Made by a program: the position numbers and the translations under genes
Part shown: positions 27,943 to 36,532 of the stretch, piece by piece
Position numbering within the stretch: position 1 is the first letter of the stretch
How the letters are laid out: each line of letters opens with the position of its first letter
Source: F1-60-MAGs149 sp037133755
GTDB taxonomy: Bacteria > Actinomycetota > Thermoleophilia > Gaiellales > F1-60-MAGs149
Length of the DNA: 50,571 nucleotides
Direction of reading: 5' to 3'
NCBI GenBank assembly: GCA_037133755.1
Contig: JBAXNN010000016.1
Location: forward strand, 1 to 50,571
Notes under the pieces: model-generated
The model's database searches: none
What the model was told of the DNA's origin: nothing
What the model saw: the letters and a program-made list of their open reading frames with translations, nothing else

Positions 27943-28011
27943 CAAAGCAAATCGCCTGGGATGTCTTCTAGCGGCTTAGCCGCTAGAAGACATCCCAGGT
28001 AATTTGCTTTG
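27943..28011. repeat. 33-bp inverted repeat made from the 3' end of the aldehyde dehydrogenase gene
   Basis: The arms (27943-27975 and 27979-28011) match except for two adjacent bases, around a TTA centre. The right arm is the last codons of the aldehyde dehydrogenase (…TKQITWDVF-stop); the left arm is an inverted copy of the same coding bases. The stop codon thus lies inside a very strong hairpin. Confidence 0.9.
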
Positions 28012-29410
28012 TTTCCGACATCGCGTCGAGGATGTAGGTGGACAGCTCGCGGCCGGCACCCGACTTCTTCGCGCCGCCGAACGGGGCCATCTGGTCCCAG
28101 TAATTCGTCGTCTCGTTGATGTGGACCGTGCCGTGGCAGAGCTCCTCCGCGTAACGCCACGCGGTGCGGAGGTCCTCGGTGAAGACCGCGGCGGTGAGGC
28201 CAAACTCCGTCTCGTTGGCGATGCGGATCGCCTCGTCGTCCGTGTCGAACGTGATGATCGGAGCGACCGGGCCGAAGGTCTCTTCCTTTGCGATGCGCAT
28301 ATCGCTCGTGACGCCCGTGATGATCGTCGGCTCGTGCAGCCGGCCCTCGGCGCCACCACCGTAGACGACCGTTGCGCCCTTGGCGACCGCGTCGGCGACG
28401 TGCTCCTTCGTGCGATTGAGGTTCGCGTCCGTGGCGACCGGGCCCATGTCGGTGTCGTGGCTCAGCGGATCGCCGACCTTGAGGGCCTTCGTGCGCTCGG
28501 TCAGCAGCTCGACGAAGCGGTCCTGCACGTCGCGATGCACAAGGATGCGCTCGGCAGCCGTGCAGCACTGGCCGGCCAGGTAGAAGCAGCCGGTGATGGC
28601 GGCGTCGGCCGCACGCTCGAGATTGGCATCGGCGCGCACGATCTGCGGCCCGTTGCCACCCAGCTCGAGGACACGATTCTTGAGACCCGCGGCGGCAGCG
28701 ACCTTCTCCCCCGTCGTGACCGAGCCGGTGAAGACGACCGAACCGATCTTCTCGTGCGAGACCAGCTCCGCGCCGAGATCGCCGTAGCCGTGCACGAGGT
28801 TGATCGTGCCGGGCGGAAAGCCCGAGTCGTGCAGAACGTCGACGAACATGTTGGCGCAGATCGGGGCGACCTCAGAGGCCTTCCAGACCAGCGTACAGCC
28901 AAGCGCCAGGCCGTAGACGATCGGGATGCCGGCGATGTCGACGGGGAAGTTCCACGGCGAGACCGCAGCGACGACACCAATCGGCTCCTGCACCACCATG
29001 ATGCGCTTGCTGCCGTTGAGCTCCTGCGTCGAGGGCAGCACCTGGCCGCGGTAGCGGATGACATCCTCCGACGCGCGACGGAAGTGGTCGACGGTGAACT
29101 CCACCATCTCCTCCTCGGCCTCGCGGATCGTCTTGCCCGTCTCGCGGGTGATCATCTCGGCGATCGCCGGAGCGCGCTCAAGGCAGACCGCAAGAGCGTT
29201 GCGGCAGATCTCGACGCGCTTCATCAGCGGCGTCTTGCGCCACGCCGGGAAGGCGTCGGCTGCAGCCTGAATGGCGGCCTCGAGCTGGTCGCTCGTCGCA
29301 GCGTTGACGGTGCCGACGAGGCTGTCGTCGTACGGGTTGCGGACCTCGAACTCCGCGCCCTTGCCGTCCTGCCATGCGCCATTGATGAATGCGCCCGGAT
29401 ACGTCGCCAT
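27983..29410 (-). CDS. NAD(P)-dependent aldehyde dehydrogenase
   Basis: 475 residues. Catalytic Cys lies in FYLAGQCCTAAERI, general-base Glu in RVLELGGNGPQIV, the oxyanion Asn in SPWNFPVD, and the cofactor Lys in LVWKASEVAP. Length and blocks match broad-specificity ALDHs (succinate-semialdehyde / glycolaldehyde type). Substrate is not resolved; the APC permease next upstream, on the same strand, suggests uptake and oxidation of an amine or amino-acid-derived aldehyde (inference). I take the second ATG (29410), since GGAGG lies 8 bases before it; ATG 29416 is alternative. The 3' end forms part of an inverted repeat. Confidence 0.93.
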   Translation of the reverse strand: MATYPGAFINGAWQDGKGAEFEVRNPYDDSLVGTVNAATSDQLEAAIQAAADAFPAWRKTPLMKRVEICRNALAVCLERAPAIAEMITRETGKTIREAEEEMVEFTVDHFRRASEDVIRYRGQVLPSTQELNGSKRIMVVQEPIGVVAAVSPWNFPVDIAGIPIVYGLALGCTLVWKASEVAPICANMFVDVLHDSGFPPGTINLVHGYGDLGAELVSHEKIGSVVFTGSVTTGEKVAAAAGLKNRVLELGGNGPQIVRADANLERAADAAITGCFYLAGQCCTAAERILVHRDVQDRFVELLTERTKALKVGDPLSHDTDMGPVATDANLNRTKEHVADAVAKGATVVYGGGAEGRLHEPTIITGVTSDMRIAKEETFGPVAPIITFDTDDEAIRIANETEFGLTAAVFTEDLRTAWRYAEELCHGTVHINETTNYWDQMAPFGGAKKSGAGRELSTYILDAMSETKQITWDVF

Positions 29411-29508
29411 GTCCATCCCCTCCCCGGAGATCGTGATGGGGAGAGCCTAGTGGAGAACCTTCACTCGGCAAAGGAATCTGCGTGCGGCGTTCTGGCCCGG
29501 AAACCAAA

Positions 29509-29550
29509 ACGGGCCCCCGGCGCCGGCCGAAGCCGACCCCGAGGGCCCGT
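29509..29550 (-). terminator. Terminator between the APC permease and aldehyde dehydrogenase genes
   Basis: ACGGGCCC (29509-29516) pairs with GGGCCCGT (29543-29550) around a GC-rich loop with its own small stem; on the minus strand it is followed by TTTTGG. It lies 15 bp past the permease stop. Confidence 0.7.
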
Positions 29551-29564
29551 CACGGAGAGCTGGA

Positions 29565-31142
29565 CTAGTCGCCCGAAGGGGCGGACTGGCCCATCAGTTC
29601 GTACACGTGCGGGGTCGGCTGCTCGTCGGACGGATCCTTGAACGAGAAGGGACGACCGATCTGCTTCTGGCCGATGATGTAGCCGACGACGGCGATCACG
29701 ATCACGCCGACACCGCAGGCAATGGCCTGCCAGAAGTAGCCCGTCACGTTCGGCATGCCGTCAGCGTTGACGTCGCCGTAGTTAACGAGGTACCCCGTGT
29801 ACTTCATCCAGATGATGCCGAAGACCGACGACACCGTATTCACGATGATCGTGATCCACGCGATCACGATCCAACCCTTACCCAGCTTGAACGGACGCGG
29901 CCAGTTGGGCCGATCCTTGCGGAGCAGGAGCACGCCGGAAACGGCGAGGATCGCGGCCAGCATGTAGCCGATGTTGCCCGCCACCAGGATGAACAGCAGC
30001 GACGGAGCGAAGAACAGGAGGCACAGGTTGAACACCATGTCGAGGGCCATGGCGCGACCCGGAACGCTCTTGTCGTTGAGCTTCGCGAGCCACTGGATCG
30101 ACAGGCCTTCCTTGGCCATGCCGTAGAGGGCACGCGAGCCGTCCATCGTCGCCGTGTTCATCGAGAGCAGGAGACCTGCGCAGAGGAACACGGTGAAGAC
30201 GCCACCGAGGAACGAGCCGACTGTTTCGTCCAGCACCGTAGTGAGGAACGCAATGTAGGTCGGGTCGGCAGCGATGCCGTCCATGCCGATCACCGCGACG
30301 ACCGTCAGCGGCAGCAGCGTCGAGAGCACGAGGCCCATGATCGCCGTGGAGCCGATGGCCTTGCGGGTGTCTTCCTTGGTGTCGTGGTACTCCGGAGCGA
30401 ACGTCGCCGGGGCCTCAGGGAAGTACGAGGACCATGCGATAACCCAGAACCACACGATGCCGAGGATGATCGCCTGCGTCATGCCAGGCGTGCCACCGTA
30501 GAACTCGACGTTCCCATTGATCGTGTCGGTGTTCCACACGAAATCAATGTTGCTCAGCTGCCCCTTGAGGATCGGAATGATCGCCAGGCAGGCAACGGGA
30601 ATGACCATCATCACGCCGGTGACGTACGAGAACCACACGGCCGGGCGCATGCCCGAGTAGTTGAACACGAAGCACGCCAGGATGCAGACGGTGCCGATGA
30701 TGCGCGGCCACGTCACATCGAAGAACGAGACGTGCCAGATCGTCTCAAGCGCGGACGGCTTGAAACGCGACAGCAGCAACGTGCCGATGATGCCACCGTA
30801 GATGGCGAGCACGGACGACCACGCGAACCAGTAGCCGAACGTCGCAATCGGACCGGCGAGCGAGAAGTGCTGGCGCCAGCCTTCCTTGGCGTACATCGAG
30901 AGACCACCGGACTTGTCCGGGAACATGGCAGCGGGCTCAGCGTAGATGTACGCCGCAAGACCGCCGACAAGTGCCGACAGGAACCAGATGGTCGAGGCCC
31001 ACACGGGGCCGAGCGTCAGGGTCGAACCCGCGATACCCGCGAGGATGAACCCCGGTCCGGCGAGTCCGATCACGAACCCGTCGTACCACCTCATGGTCTT
31101 GATCAGACCAACTTGATCGAGCGATACCTCCGCTCCTGGCAT
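29565..31142 (-). CDS. APC-superfamily amino acid / amine permease
   Basis: 525 residues from MPGAEVSLDQVGLIKTMRWYDGFVIGLAGPGF. About 12 membrane helices; the first contains the GPGFILAGIAGS glycine-rich unwound segment and SGGLSMYAKEGWRQHFS follows the second. The central loop PEYHDTKEDTRKAIGSTAIMG is a cytoplasmic linker of this family. ATG 31142 has GGAGGAG 3 bases upstream, so it is preferred over starts further out. A terminator follows, then the aldehyde dehydrogenase gene. Substrate unknown. Confidence 0.92.
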   Translation of the reverse strand: MPGAEVSLDQVGLIKTMRWYDGFVIGLAGPGFILAGIAGSTLTLGPVWASTIWFLSALVGGLAAYIYAEPAAMFPDKSGGLSMYAKEGWRQHFSLAGPIATFGYWFAWSSVLAIYGGIIGTLLLSRFKPSALETIWHVSFFDVTWPRIIGTVCILACFVFNYSGMRPAVWFSYVTGVMMVIPVACLAIIPILKGQLSNIDFVWNTDTINGNVEFYGGTPGMTQAIILGIVWFWVIAWSSYFPEAPATFAPEYHDTKEDTRKAIGSTAIMGLVLSTLLPLTVVAVIGMDGIAADPTYIAFLTTVLDETVGSFLGGVFTVFLCAGLLLSMNTATMDGSRALYGMAKEGLSIQWLAKLNDKSVPGRAMALDMVFNLCLLFFAPSLLFILVAGNIGYMLAAILAVSGVLLLRKDRPNWPRPFKLGKGWIVIAWITIIVNTVSSVFGIIWMKYTGYLVNYGDVNADGMPNVTGYFWQAIACGVGVIVIAVVGYIIGQKQIGRPFSFKDPSDEQPTPHVYELMGQSAPSGD

Positions 31143-31237
31143 GTCTCCTCCTTCTCCGCCCCGGCTCTCCATCCGGGATTACCGCGAGTGTAGCCCTCCT
31201 GATTGCGTTTGCATAGATCTACGTGCACACTGCACAC

Positions 31238-31600
31238 ATGGCTCCGGCACCGATCGTCGTCAAATGCGAGTGCGGTACCGAGACCCGAGGACGAAGTGGT
31301 GACGTAATCACCTGCACTGGTTGCGGGCTGAAGTACGACACCGCAGCCGAGGGCAAGATGCTCGAAATGGTCGCGGGGCGAACCCAGCGCCAGTTCAAGT
31401 ACCTGTCGCGTGCGGGCATCGGCGTGATCGGCCTTCTCGGCCTTCTCGGACTGGCGAAGTTCAGCACGCTCGGCCTCGTCGGCGGCGCTCTGATCGGAGC
31501 CGTCCTCTGGTACGTACTGCTCATGCCGTGGCAGAAGCGCCGCATGCTGCGCAAGGCATCTGCGCTCTACACGCCGACGGTCGCGCCCACAAGGAAATGA
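31238..31600 (+). CDS. Zinc-ribbon membrane protein of unknown function
   Basis: 120 residues. An N-terminal zinc ribbon of four cysteines (KCECGTET and ITCTGCGLKY, CxC..CxxC) is followed by one long or two short membrane segments (ISRAGIGVIGLLGLLGLAKF region and LVGGALIGAVLWYVLLMPW) and a basic tail. Family not recognised. ATG 31238 is assumed. The stop overlaps the next start (ATGA), so the two are coupled. It is divergent from the APC permease. Confidence 0.72.
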   Translation: MAPAPIVVKCECGTETRGRSGDVITCTGCGLKYDTAAEGKMLEMVAGRTQRQFKYLSRAGIGVIGLLGLLGLAKFSTLGLVGGALIGAVLWYVLLMPWQKRRMLRKASALYTPTVAPTRK

Positions 31601-32064
31601 CCTCGGCCGTTCGCGACCGTGCTCCGGCTGCGAATCTCGCACCCGAGCGGACGGAGCGACGCCCGGTGATGCTCGTCACGCTCGACATCTCGTTCGACGA
31701 GCGCGCCGTCGAGGAGGCCGTCGCGGCAGCACTCGAGGCGAACTCGGAGCTCCTCGTCTGCCTCGGCGTGACGCTCCCCGTCGGCAACGCAAACGCCGCT
31801 GCGCGCCGAACGATGGGCAACCCCGTGGTGCGCGACGAGATCGCGGAGATCATCCGATCTGCACGTGCCGCAGGCGCCCGCGCCCAGGTGCTTGTCTACA
31901 ACTCGCCGCGGCCGATCTCGGCGACGGTGACCGTCGCGAAAACCCGCGACATTGGCCTGTTCGTCTTCGGCCCCAACCGCAAGCGCTACGGGCGACTGCG
32001 CTATTGGTCGCACACCCGCACGCTGCGACGCAAGATCGACTGCCTGTTCTGGCCGCTCGACTAG
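31597..32064 (+). CDS. Universal-stress-like alpha/beta protein (tentative)
   Basis: 155 residues. The pattern LVTLDISFDERAVEEAVAAALEANSELLVCLGVTLPVG followed by an alternating helix/strand run to DIGLFVFGPNRKRYGRLRYWSHTRTLRRKI (each in pieces) looks like a Rossmann-type USP fold, with GPNRKRYGRLRYWS in place of the usual Gx2Gx9G(S/T) nucleotide loop. ATP binding is uncertain. ATGA overlap with the preceding zinc-ribbon membrane gene suggests joint function. Convergent with the NAD(P)-binding gene. Confidence 0.65.
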   Translation: MTSAVRDRAPAANLAPERTERRPVMLVTLDISFDERAVEEAVAAALEANSELLVCLGVTLPVGNANAAARRTMGNPVVRDEIAEIIRSARAAGARAQVLVYNSPRPISATVTVAKTRDIGLFVFGPNRKRYGRLRYWSHTRTLRRKIDCLFWPLD

Positions 32065-32067
32065 CCG

Positions 32068-33519
32068 CTAATAGCGCAGCGGAACACCCTGCAACGCGCG
32101 CCGCACCGCATCGTCAAACGAGATGCGCTCCTTCGGCACGAGGTGGAGGATGTCGTCGTTGCGACAGATCGTCTCGTTGCGCAGCCCCTCGACGAGCGGC
32201 CGAGCGATGTTCGTATCGACATCGGTGACCAACCCGCACCACCGCGACGAAAGCGCGGGCGACAACACCGGCACCGGCAGGATGTACGGCTTGCGACGAC
32301 CGGCAAGGACGGCGGTGCGCTCCATCATCTCCTGGAACGTGAGGATGTCGGGACCACCCACGTCGAGCGTGCGGTTGTACGCCTCGGGGAGTGCGCAGAC
32401 ACCGACGAGATAGTCGCGCAGGTCGGCAAACGCGATCGGCTGCGAGCGCGTCGTGACCCAGCGTGGCGTGACCATCGCCGGGAGACGGTGCACGAGGTCG
32501 CGCATCATCTGGAACGAGGCACTGTGCTGGCCGATCACCATGGCGGCGCGCAACGTCGTGACCGGCACGGAGCCTTCCATGAGGATGTCTCCGGTCTCGT
32601 GCCGGCTCTGCAGATGGTGCGACAGGTCGGGATCTTCCTCACCGAGTCCGCTCAAATAGATGATCTGCTGCACACCCGCCTGCTCGGCGGCGGCGGCAGC
32701 GTTGCGCGCAGCCACACGGTCGAGCTCGGCGAAGTCGCCGCCAGCGCCCATCGAGTGCACCAGCCAGTAGACGACGTCGAGTCCTTCGAAGGCGCGGTCG
32801 AGCGATGCGCGATCGAGCGCATCGCCCTGCACCACCTCGATGTCGGCAACGCGCTCGAGATCGGGATTGGGGCGACGCACGATCGCGCGCACCTTGGCGC
32901 CCTGATCACGCAGCTCGGGCACGAGACGACGACCAACGTAGCCGGACGCGCCGACGACACCAATGTTCAGGCCGTCCAGACGACCGGCCGTATCGAGCGA
33001 GGGCGGTGCGACAGGAATCGGATCGATCACACGGGCAATCTTACGAAGACTGCGCTTCGTTACCCAGCCGTGCACGAGGTGCTGCCCCAGCGTGTACGGC
33101 GCGGCAATCGGGAACGTGGTGATGCGCAGGCGCTCGAAGCGCGGGCGGTAGCCGTCGACGACCACGCCGAGACGCACGTCGGTTCCCTCCACACGCGCGA
33201 TCAGCTGCAACTCGCCCGCGGGCGCAGAGCATGCCGCGCCCGAGCTGATCGGGAACGCAACCTCGATGCCACCGGGCACCTCGCGCACGATCGCGGCATC
33301 AAAGCCGAGGATCGTCACGCCGGTCTTCGCAACCATCAGGCGAATCGGTCCGAGCGATTCGCCTTCGGCCCGAACGACGCCGCCGAGCGATGCTTGCAGG
33401 CTTGTCCAGTACGCCTCCGCGATCCCCTCGGCCGAGTCGGCGGTAGGTGGCAGTACCGGGTTGGCGGGGGCCAGCCAGTACTCACTGTGCTGATTGGCGA
33501 CGCTGGTCCAGTACTCCAT
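32068..33519 (-). CDS. Two-domain protein with C-terminal NAD(P)-binding (NmrA/SDR-like) domain
   Basis: 483 residues. Residues 1-170 form an unrecognised N-terminal domain (MEYWTSVANQHSEYWLA start, DYRPRF-like strands), resembling a DUF2867-type module. From about residue 180 an extended-SDR/NmrA Rossmann domain runs: GVVGASGYVGRRLVPEL, VVQGDALDRASLDRAFEGLDVVYWLVHSM (in parts), IIYLSGLGEEDPDLSHHLQSRHETGDIL, and PWVTTRSQPIAF-like C-terminal blocks. Such proteins often act on quinone, lipid or redox targets. The order here (accessory domain first) is opposite to the common SDR-DUF2867 arrangement. ATG 33519 is uncertain; no clear ribosome site. Confidence 0.78.
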   Translation of the reverse strand: MEYWTSVANQHSEYWLAPANPVLPPTADSAEGIAEAYWTSLQASLGGVVRAEGESLGPIRLMVAKTGVTILGFDAAIVREVPGGIEVAFPISSGAACSAPAGELQLIARVEGTDVRLGVVVDGYRPRFERLRITTFPIAAPYTLGQHLVHGWVTKRSLRKIARVIDPIPVAPPSLDTAGRLDGLNIGVVGASGYVGRRLVPELRDQGAKVRAIVRRPNPDLERVADIEVVQGDALDRASLDRAFEGLDVVYWLVHSMGAGGDFAELDRVAARNAAAAAEQAGVQQIIYLSGLGEEDPDLSHHLQSRHETGDILMEGSVPVTTLRAAMVIGQHSASFQMMRDLVHRLPAMVTPRWVTTRSQPIAFADLRDYLVGVCALPEAYNRTLDVGGPDILTFQEMMERTAVLAGRRKPYILPVPVLSPALSSRWCGLVTDVDTNIARPLVEGLRNETICRNDDILHLVPKERISFDDAVRRALQGVPLRY

Positions 33520-33562
33520 CACGAAGACCTTCGCACGCCACCGGTGTACAGACCGTGACGGA

Positions 33563-34417
33563 TCAGGCCCGCGCTTCGGCGATGCGCTCGAGATGGTGCT
33601 CGCGCGCCACGCGCGTGAGCTCGACCATCCGCTGCGTACGATCAAGATCGATGCGATTCGACGTCTTCCCATCGACCTTCAGCGACGTGCCGACGATGAT
33701 GCCGTCGGCCGTCTCGAGGATGCGCTCAGCCGTGTCGTGACGCACACCCGTGTTGGCCAGCACCGGTAGGTCCGGACACGCCGCCTTGGCCTCCTCGAGG
33801 TCGGCAAAGCGAAACGCCGAGCCGGCGCGCGGTCCCGAGATAAGCGCGGCCTCACAGCCGAAGAACCGGGCGCCCTGAGCGCGGTCGGCGACGGTACGCG
33901 TACCAAGCGGCGAGGCGAACTCGGGCGTGAGGTTGGTCAGCACGGCAATCTCGTCGGCGCCGATCGAGTGGCGATACGAGAAGGCGGCACCGGGATCGGG
34001 ACGGAGTTGGCCCATGTCGGACTCGTACACGCCAATGAAGACCTCGCGGACAAATCGCGCGCCGACGGCGCGACCGACGGCGAGCGTGGCAAACGGATCC
34101 CACAGCATGTCGACGCCAAGCGGAATGTCGATCGCGGGCTCGATCTCGCCGATCACGGCGGCCATCGCGGTCGACTGCTCCATCGTCACCTCGACGCGAT
34201 ACGGCAGGTCGCCCTCGTTGCAGAAGAGGATGGCGTCAACGCCGGCCTCCTGGCACACGAGTGCGTCGTGCTTGGCCGCCTCGACGATCGGGCGCATGCC
34301 GGCCACGCGATCGAACGCCGGCGACCCGGGGAGCGCGAGCAGGTGGACGACGCCGATCAGCGGCTTGGCGACGCCGAAGATGCGCTCCATAGCCTGGTCT
34401 GCAAGCGTCCCGTTCAT
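33563..34417 (-). CDS. BtpA/SgcQ family TIM-barrel protein
   Basis: 284 residues. Family blocks: GVAKPLIGVVHLLALPGSP near the N-terminus, QEAGVDAILFCNEGDLPY, GVDMLWDPFATLAVGRAVGARFVREVF and the phosphate-binding VLANTGVRHDTAERIL ... DGIIVGTSLK. BtpA was linked to photosystem I stability in cyanobacteria; in other bacteria the family is thought to be a phosphoribosyl-type TIM barrel with unknown substrate. TACCAT lies 6 bases before ATG 34417, a leaderless-type promoter. Transcribed divergently from the gene at 34475. Confidence 0.88.
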   Translation of the reverse strand: MNGTLADQAMERIFGVAKPLIGVVHLLALPGSPAFDRVAGMRPIVEAAKHDALVCQEAGVDAILFCNEGDLPYRVEVTMEQSTAMAAVIGEIEPAIDIPLGVDMLWDPFATLAVGRAVGARFVREVFIGVYESDMGQLRPDPGAAFSYRHSIGADEIAVLTNLTPEFASPLGTRTVADRAQGARFFGCEAALISGPRAGSAFRFADLEEAKAACPDLPVLANTGVRHDTAERILETADGIIVGTSLKVDGKTSNRIDLDRTQRMVELTRVAREHHLERIAEARA

Positions 34418-34474
34418 GACCGCATGGTAGGGGCGTTCGTCGGGTCGCTGCAACACCTGCAAGACTCCGAGCAG

Positions 34475-34969
34475 ATGAACCAGACCGTCGAGAGCAGCAC
34501 CGGAGCGGGAATCGTCGATCTCAGCCTGTTCCCGTTCGAGGCCGGCACCGTGCGCCTCGCGGTGCACGGCGCCGAAGGGTCGCCGCTCGATTTCTCGGAT
34601 CCGGCCGTGCGCGATGCGATCGTTGCGTCGCTTTCGGACGACCCGTTCGCACCGTTCTCGCAGGACGCGCTCAAGGCCCATGCCCCCGCGGCGCTCGCCG
34701 CGCTTGATGGCGCACTGCCCGACCACGAAGAGCTCGCGCGCGTCGCGTCGCTCTGGCGTCCGCGCCTGCTGCTGCTCGCCGATCGCAAAGACGAGTTGAC
34801 GGGCGAGCAGACCGTCGTGCTGCGCTTCGAAGAACGCCTACGCGAGATCAAGCGCGGCATGGCCGAGGCCGATGCCGCGGGCGACGAAGATGCGCGCGAG
34901 GCCCTGCACGCCAAGTACATCGAGGTTGGCACGACGTACGCCGGAAGGCTCGCGGCACGTGAGCAGTAG
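34475..34969 (+). CDS. Hypothetical protein upstream of tilS
   Basis: 164 residues, mostly helical and acidic: VDLSLFPFEAGTVRLAVHG, a middle rich in Ala/Asp, and a charged C-terminal helix RFEERLREIKRGMAEADAAGDEDAREALHAKY (in parts). No signal peptide or membrane segment. Family not recognised. Its stop lies inside the start region of tilS (11-bp overlap), so it is coupled to tilS and hpt and may be co-expressed with them. The ATG at 34475 lacks an obvious ribosome site. Confidence 0.65.
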   Translation: MNQTVESSTGAGIVDLSLFPFEAGTVRLAVHGAEGSPLDFSDPAVRDAIVASLSDDPFAPFSQDALKAHAPAALAALDGALPDHEELARVASLWRPRLLLLADRKDELTGEQTVVLRFEERLREIKRGMAEADAAGDEDAREALHAKYIEVGTTYAGRLAAREQ

Positions 34970-35885
34970 CGTCGCCGAGCGGATTCGAGAGCGCGCTGGC
35001 GCCCTCGGTCTGGTCGCTGGCGCCCCCGTGGTCGCAATGCTCTCGGGCGGAGCCGACTCGACCCTGCTCGTCGTCTCGTTGGTCGAGCTCGGATGCGCCG
35101 TGCGCGTCGTCCATGTGGCACACGGGTTGCGCGGCGCCGAGTCCGAGGACGATGCGGAGGCCTGCCGCCTGCTCGCCGAACGCCTGGCCGTGCCGCTGCA
35201 GGTCATCGACGGGCGCGTCGATGATGGCGGCAACCTCGAAGCGCGACTGCGCGACGTACGACGCGAGGCGGCACTCGCCGCCGCCGGTCCCGATGCGATC
35301 GCCACCGGCCACACGCTCAGCGACCGCGCCGAGACCGTGCTCTACCGCCTTGCAGCATCAGGGACACCACGCGGGCTCGCCGCCCTGCCGCCGCGCGATG
35401 GACAGTGGGTCCGGCCGCTGATCGACTGCTCGCGCGACGACGTGCGTCGCGAGCTCGCGACACGCGGCATCGCCTGGCGCGACGACCCGACCAACCTCAT
35501 CGCCGGCCCCGCCCGCAACCGCATCCGCCTCGACGTCCTGCCAGCGCTCACCCAGGCGCACCCCGGTGCTGAACGCAACCTCGCCCGTGCCGCGGCCATC
35601 GCCGACGACGAACGCGCGCTGCTCGACGCCCTGGCCGACGACCTCATTCGCAATGATGGCGCCGTGCCGATCGACGCCCTTGCCGACGCCCCCACGGCCC
35701 TGCAGCGCATCGCGCTGCGCCGGGCCGCCGCGCGCGTCGGCGTGACGCTCGGCCACGACGACGTCGAGTCGTTGCGCACCGACGCGCGCCGCCGCACGCT
35801 GCCGGGTGCCGCCATGGCAGAGGTTCGCCGCGGCGTAATCGTCTTTCACCCCCCAGGCTCCGGCCGCCGCGAGGAGATCGCATGA
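34959..35885 (+). CDS. tilS: tRNA(Ile)-lysidine synthase
   Basis: Converts C34 of the CAU-anticodon tRNA-Ile to lysidine, so that it reads AUA. The 308 residues hold the ATP P-loop VVAMLSGGADSTLLVVSLV (SGGxDS) near residue 25, then HVAHGLRGAESEDDAEAC, IATGHTLSDRAETVLYRLAASG (HxxxDxxET-type) and the PLIDCSRDDVR block. The C-terminal TilS domains are short. GTG 34959 fits the homology start. It overlaps the upstream gene by 11 bp and hpt by 4 bp (ATGA). The tilS-hpt order is common in actinobacteria and firmicutes. Confidence 0.93.
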   Translation: MSSSVAERIRERAGALGLVAGAPVVAMLSGGADSTLLVVSLVELGCAVRVVHVAHGLRGAESEDDAEACRLLAERLAVPLQVIDGRVDDGGNLEARLRDVRREAALAAAGPDAIATGHTLSDRAETVLYRLAASGTPRGLAALPPRDGQWVRPLIDCSRDDVRRELATRGIAWRDDPTNLIAGPARNRIRLDVLPALTQAHPGAERNLARAAAIADDERALLDALADDLIRNDGAVPIDALADAPTALQRIALRRAAARVGVTLGHDDVESLRTDARRRTLPGAAMAEVRRGVIVFHPPGSGRREEIA

Positions 35886-36421
35886 GCCAGCACCCCGCCC
35901 TCGTCGAGCACCTCATCACGCGCGAGCAGATCCAGGCACGCGTGCAAGAACTCGGGGCGCAGATCTCGGCCGACTACGCCGGCCGCCAGATCAAGCTGAC
36001 GTGCGTCCTCAAGGGTGGGTTCGTATTCCTCGCCGACCTGATCCGCGAGATCACCATCCCCTGCTCGATCGACTTCATGGTGATCTCGTCCTACGGCACC
36101 GGCACGCAGTCGTCGGGTGTTGTGCGGATCCTCAAAGACCTCGACGGCCCGATCGAGGATCTCGACGTGATCGTCGTCGAGGACATCGTCGACTCGGGGC
36201 TGACGCTGTCGTATCTCTTGCGCAACCTCAAGACACGCAAGCCCGCCACGCTCGAGGTGTGCTCACTGCTCGCGAAGCCGGCGCGGCTCGAGAACGACGT
36301 GACGTGCCGCTACGTCGGCTTCGAAATCCCCGACACGTTCGTCGTCGGCTACGGCCTCGATGCGGCCGAGCAGTTCCGCGAGTTGCCCGACATCTGGTCG
36401 GTCGACGAGACCAAGCTGTAG
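35882..36421 (+). CDS. hpt: Hypoxanthine phosphoribosyltransferase
   Basis: Salvages hypoxanthine/guanine with PRPP. 179 residues: LTCVLKGGFVFLADLIREI (PPi loop), the flexible SSYGTGTQSSGVV loop, the PRPP motif VIVVEDIVDSGLTLSYLL, and VGYGLDAAEQFRELP near the C-terminus. The start overlaps the tilS stop. An inverted repeat of the GGGGTCAGACCC family begins 3 bp after the stop. Confidence 0.96.
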   Translation: MSQHPALVEHLITREQIQARVQELGAQISADYAGRQIKLTCVLKGGFVFLADLIREITIPCSIDFMVISSYGTGTQSSGVVRILKDLDGPIEDLDVIVVEDIVDSGLTLSYLLRNLKTRKPATLEVCSLLAKPARLENDVTCRYVGFEIPDTFVVGYGLDAAEQFRELPDIWSVDETKL

Positions 36422-36423
36422 GT

Positions 36424-36530
36424 GTGGTGGTACGAAGGGGTCAGACCCTTTTGGAGCATATGCGGCGGATGACGACACTCCGATGGATGCGTCCATGCTC
36501 CAAAAGGGTCTGACCCCTTCGTACCACCAC
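36424..36530. repeat. Perfect 36-bp inverted repeat, GGGGTCAGACCC family, copy 3
   Basis: Arms 36424-36459 and 36495-36530 are perfectly complementary with a 35-bp spacer. The core equals copy 1 (GGGGTCAGACCCTTTTGGAGCAT), but the outer 10 bases (GTGGTGGTAC) are different, so the outer flanks pair independently of the core. It fills the whole gap between the convergent hpt and siroheme-decarboxylase genes and would act as a terminator-like hairpin for both. Confidence 0.92.
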
Positions 36531-36532
36531 GC

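Noticed and set aside
32143..33558. Long plus-strand frame opposite the two-domain NAD(P)-binding gene
   Set aside because: The minus-strand protein has clear Rossmann motifs; the plus-strand product is Arg/His-rich shadow sequence.
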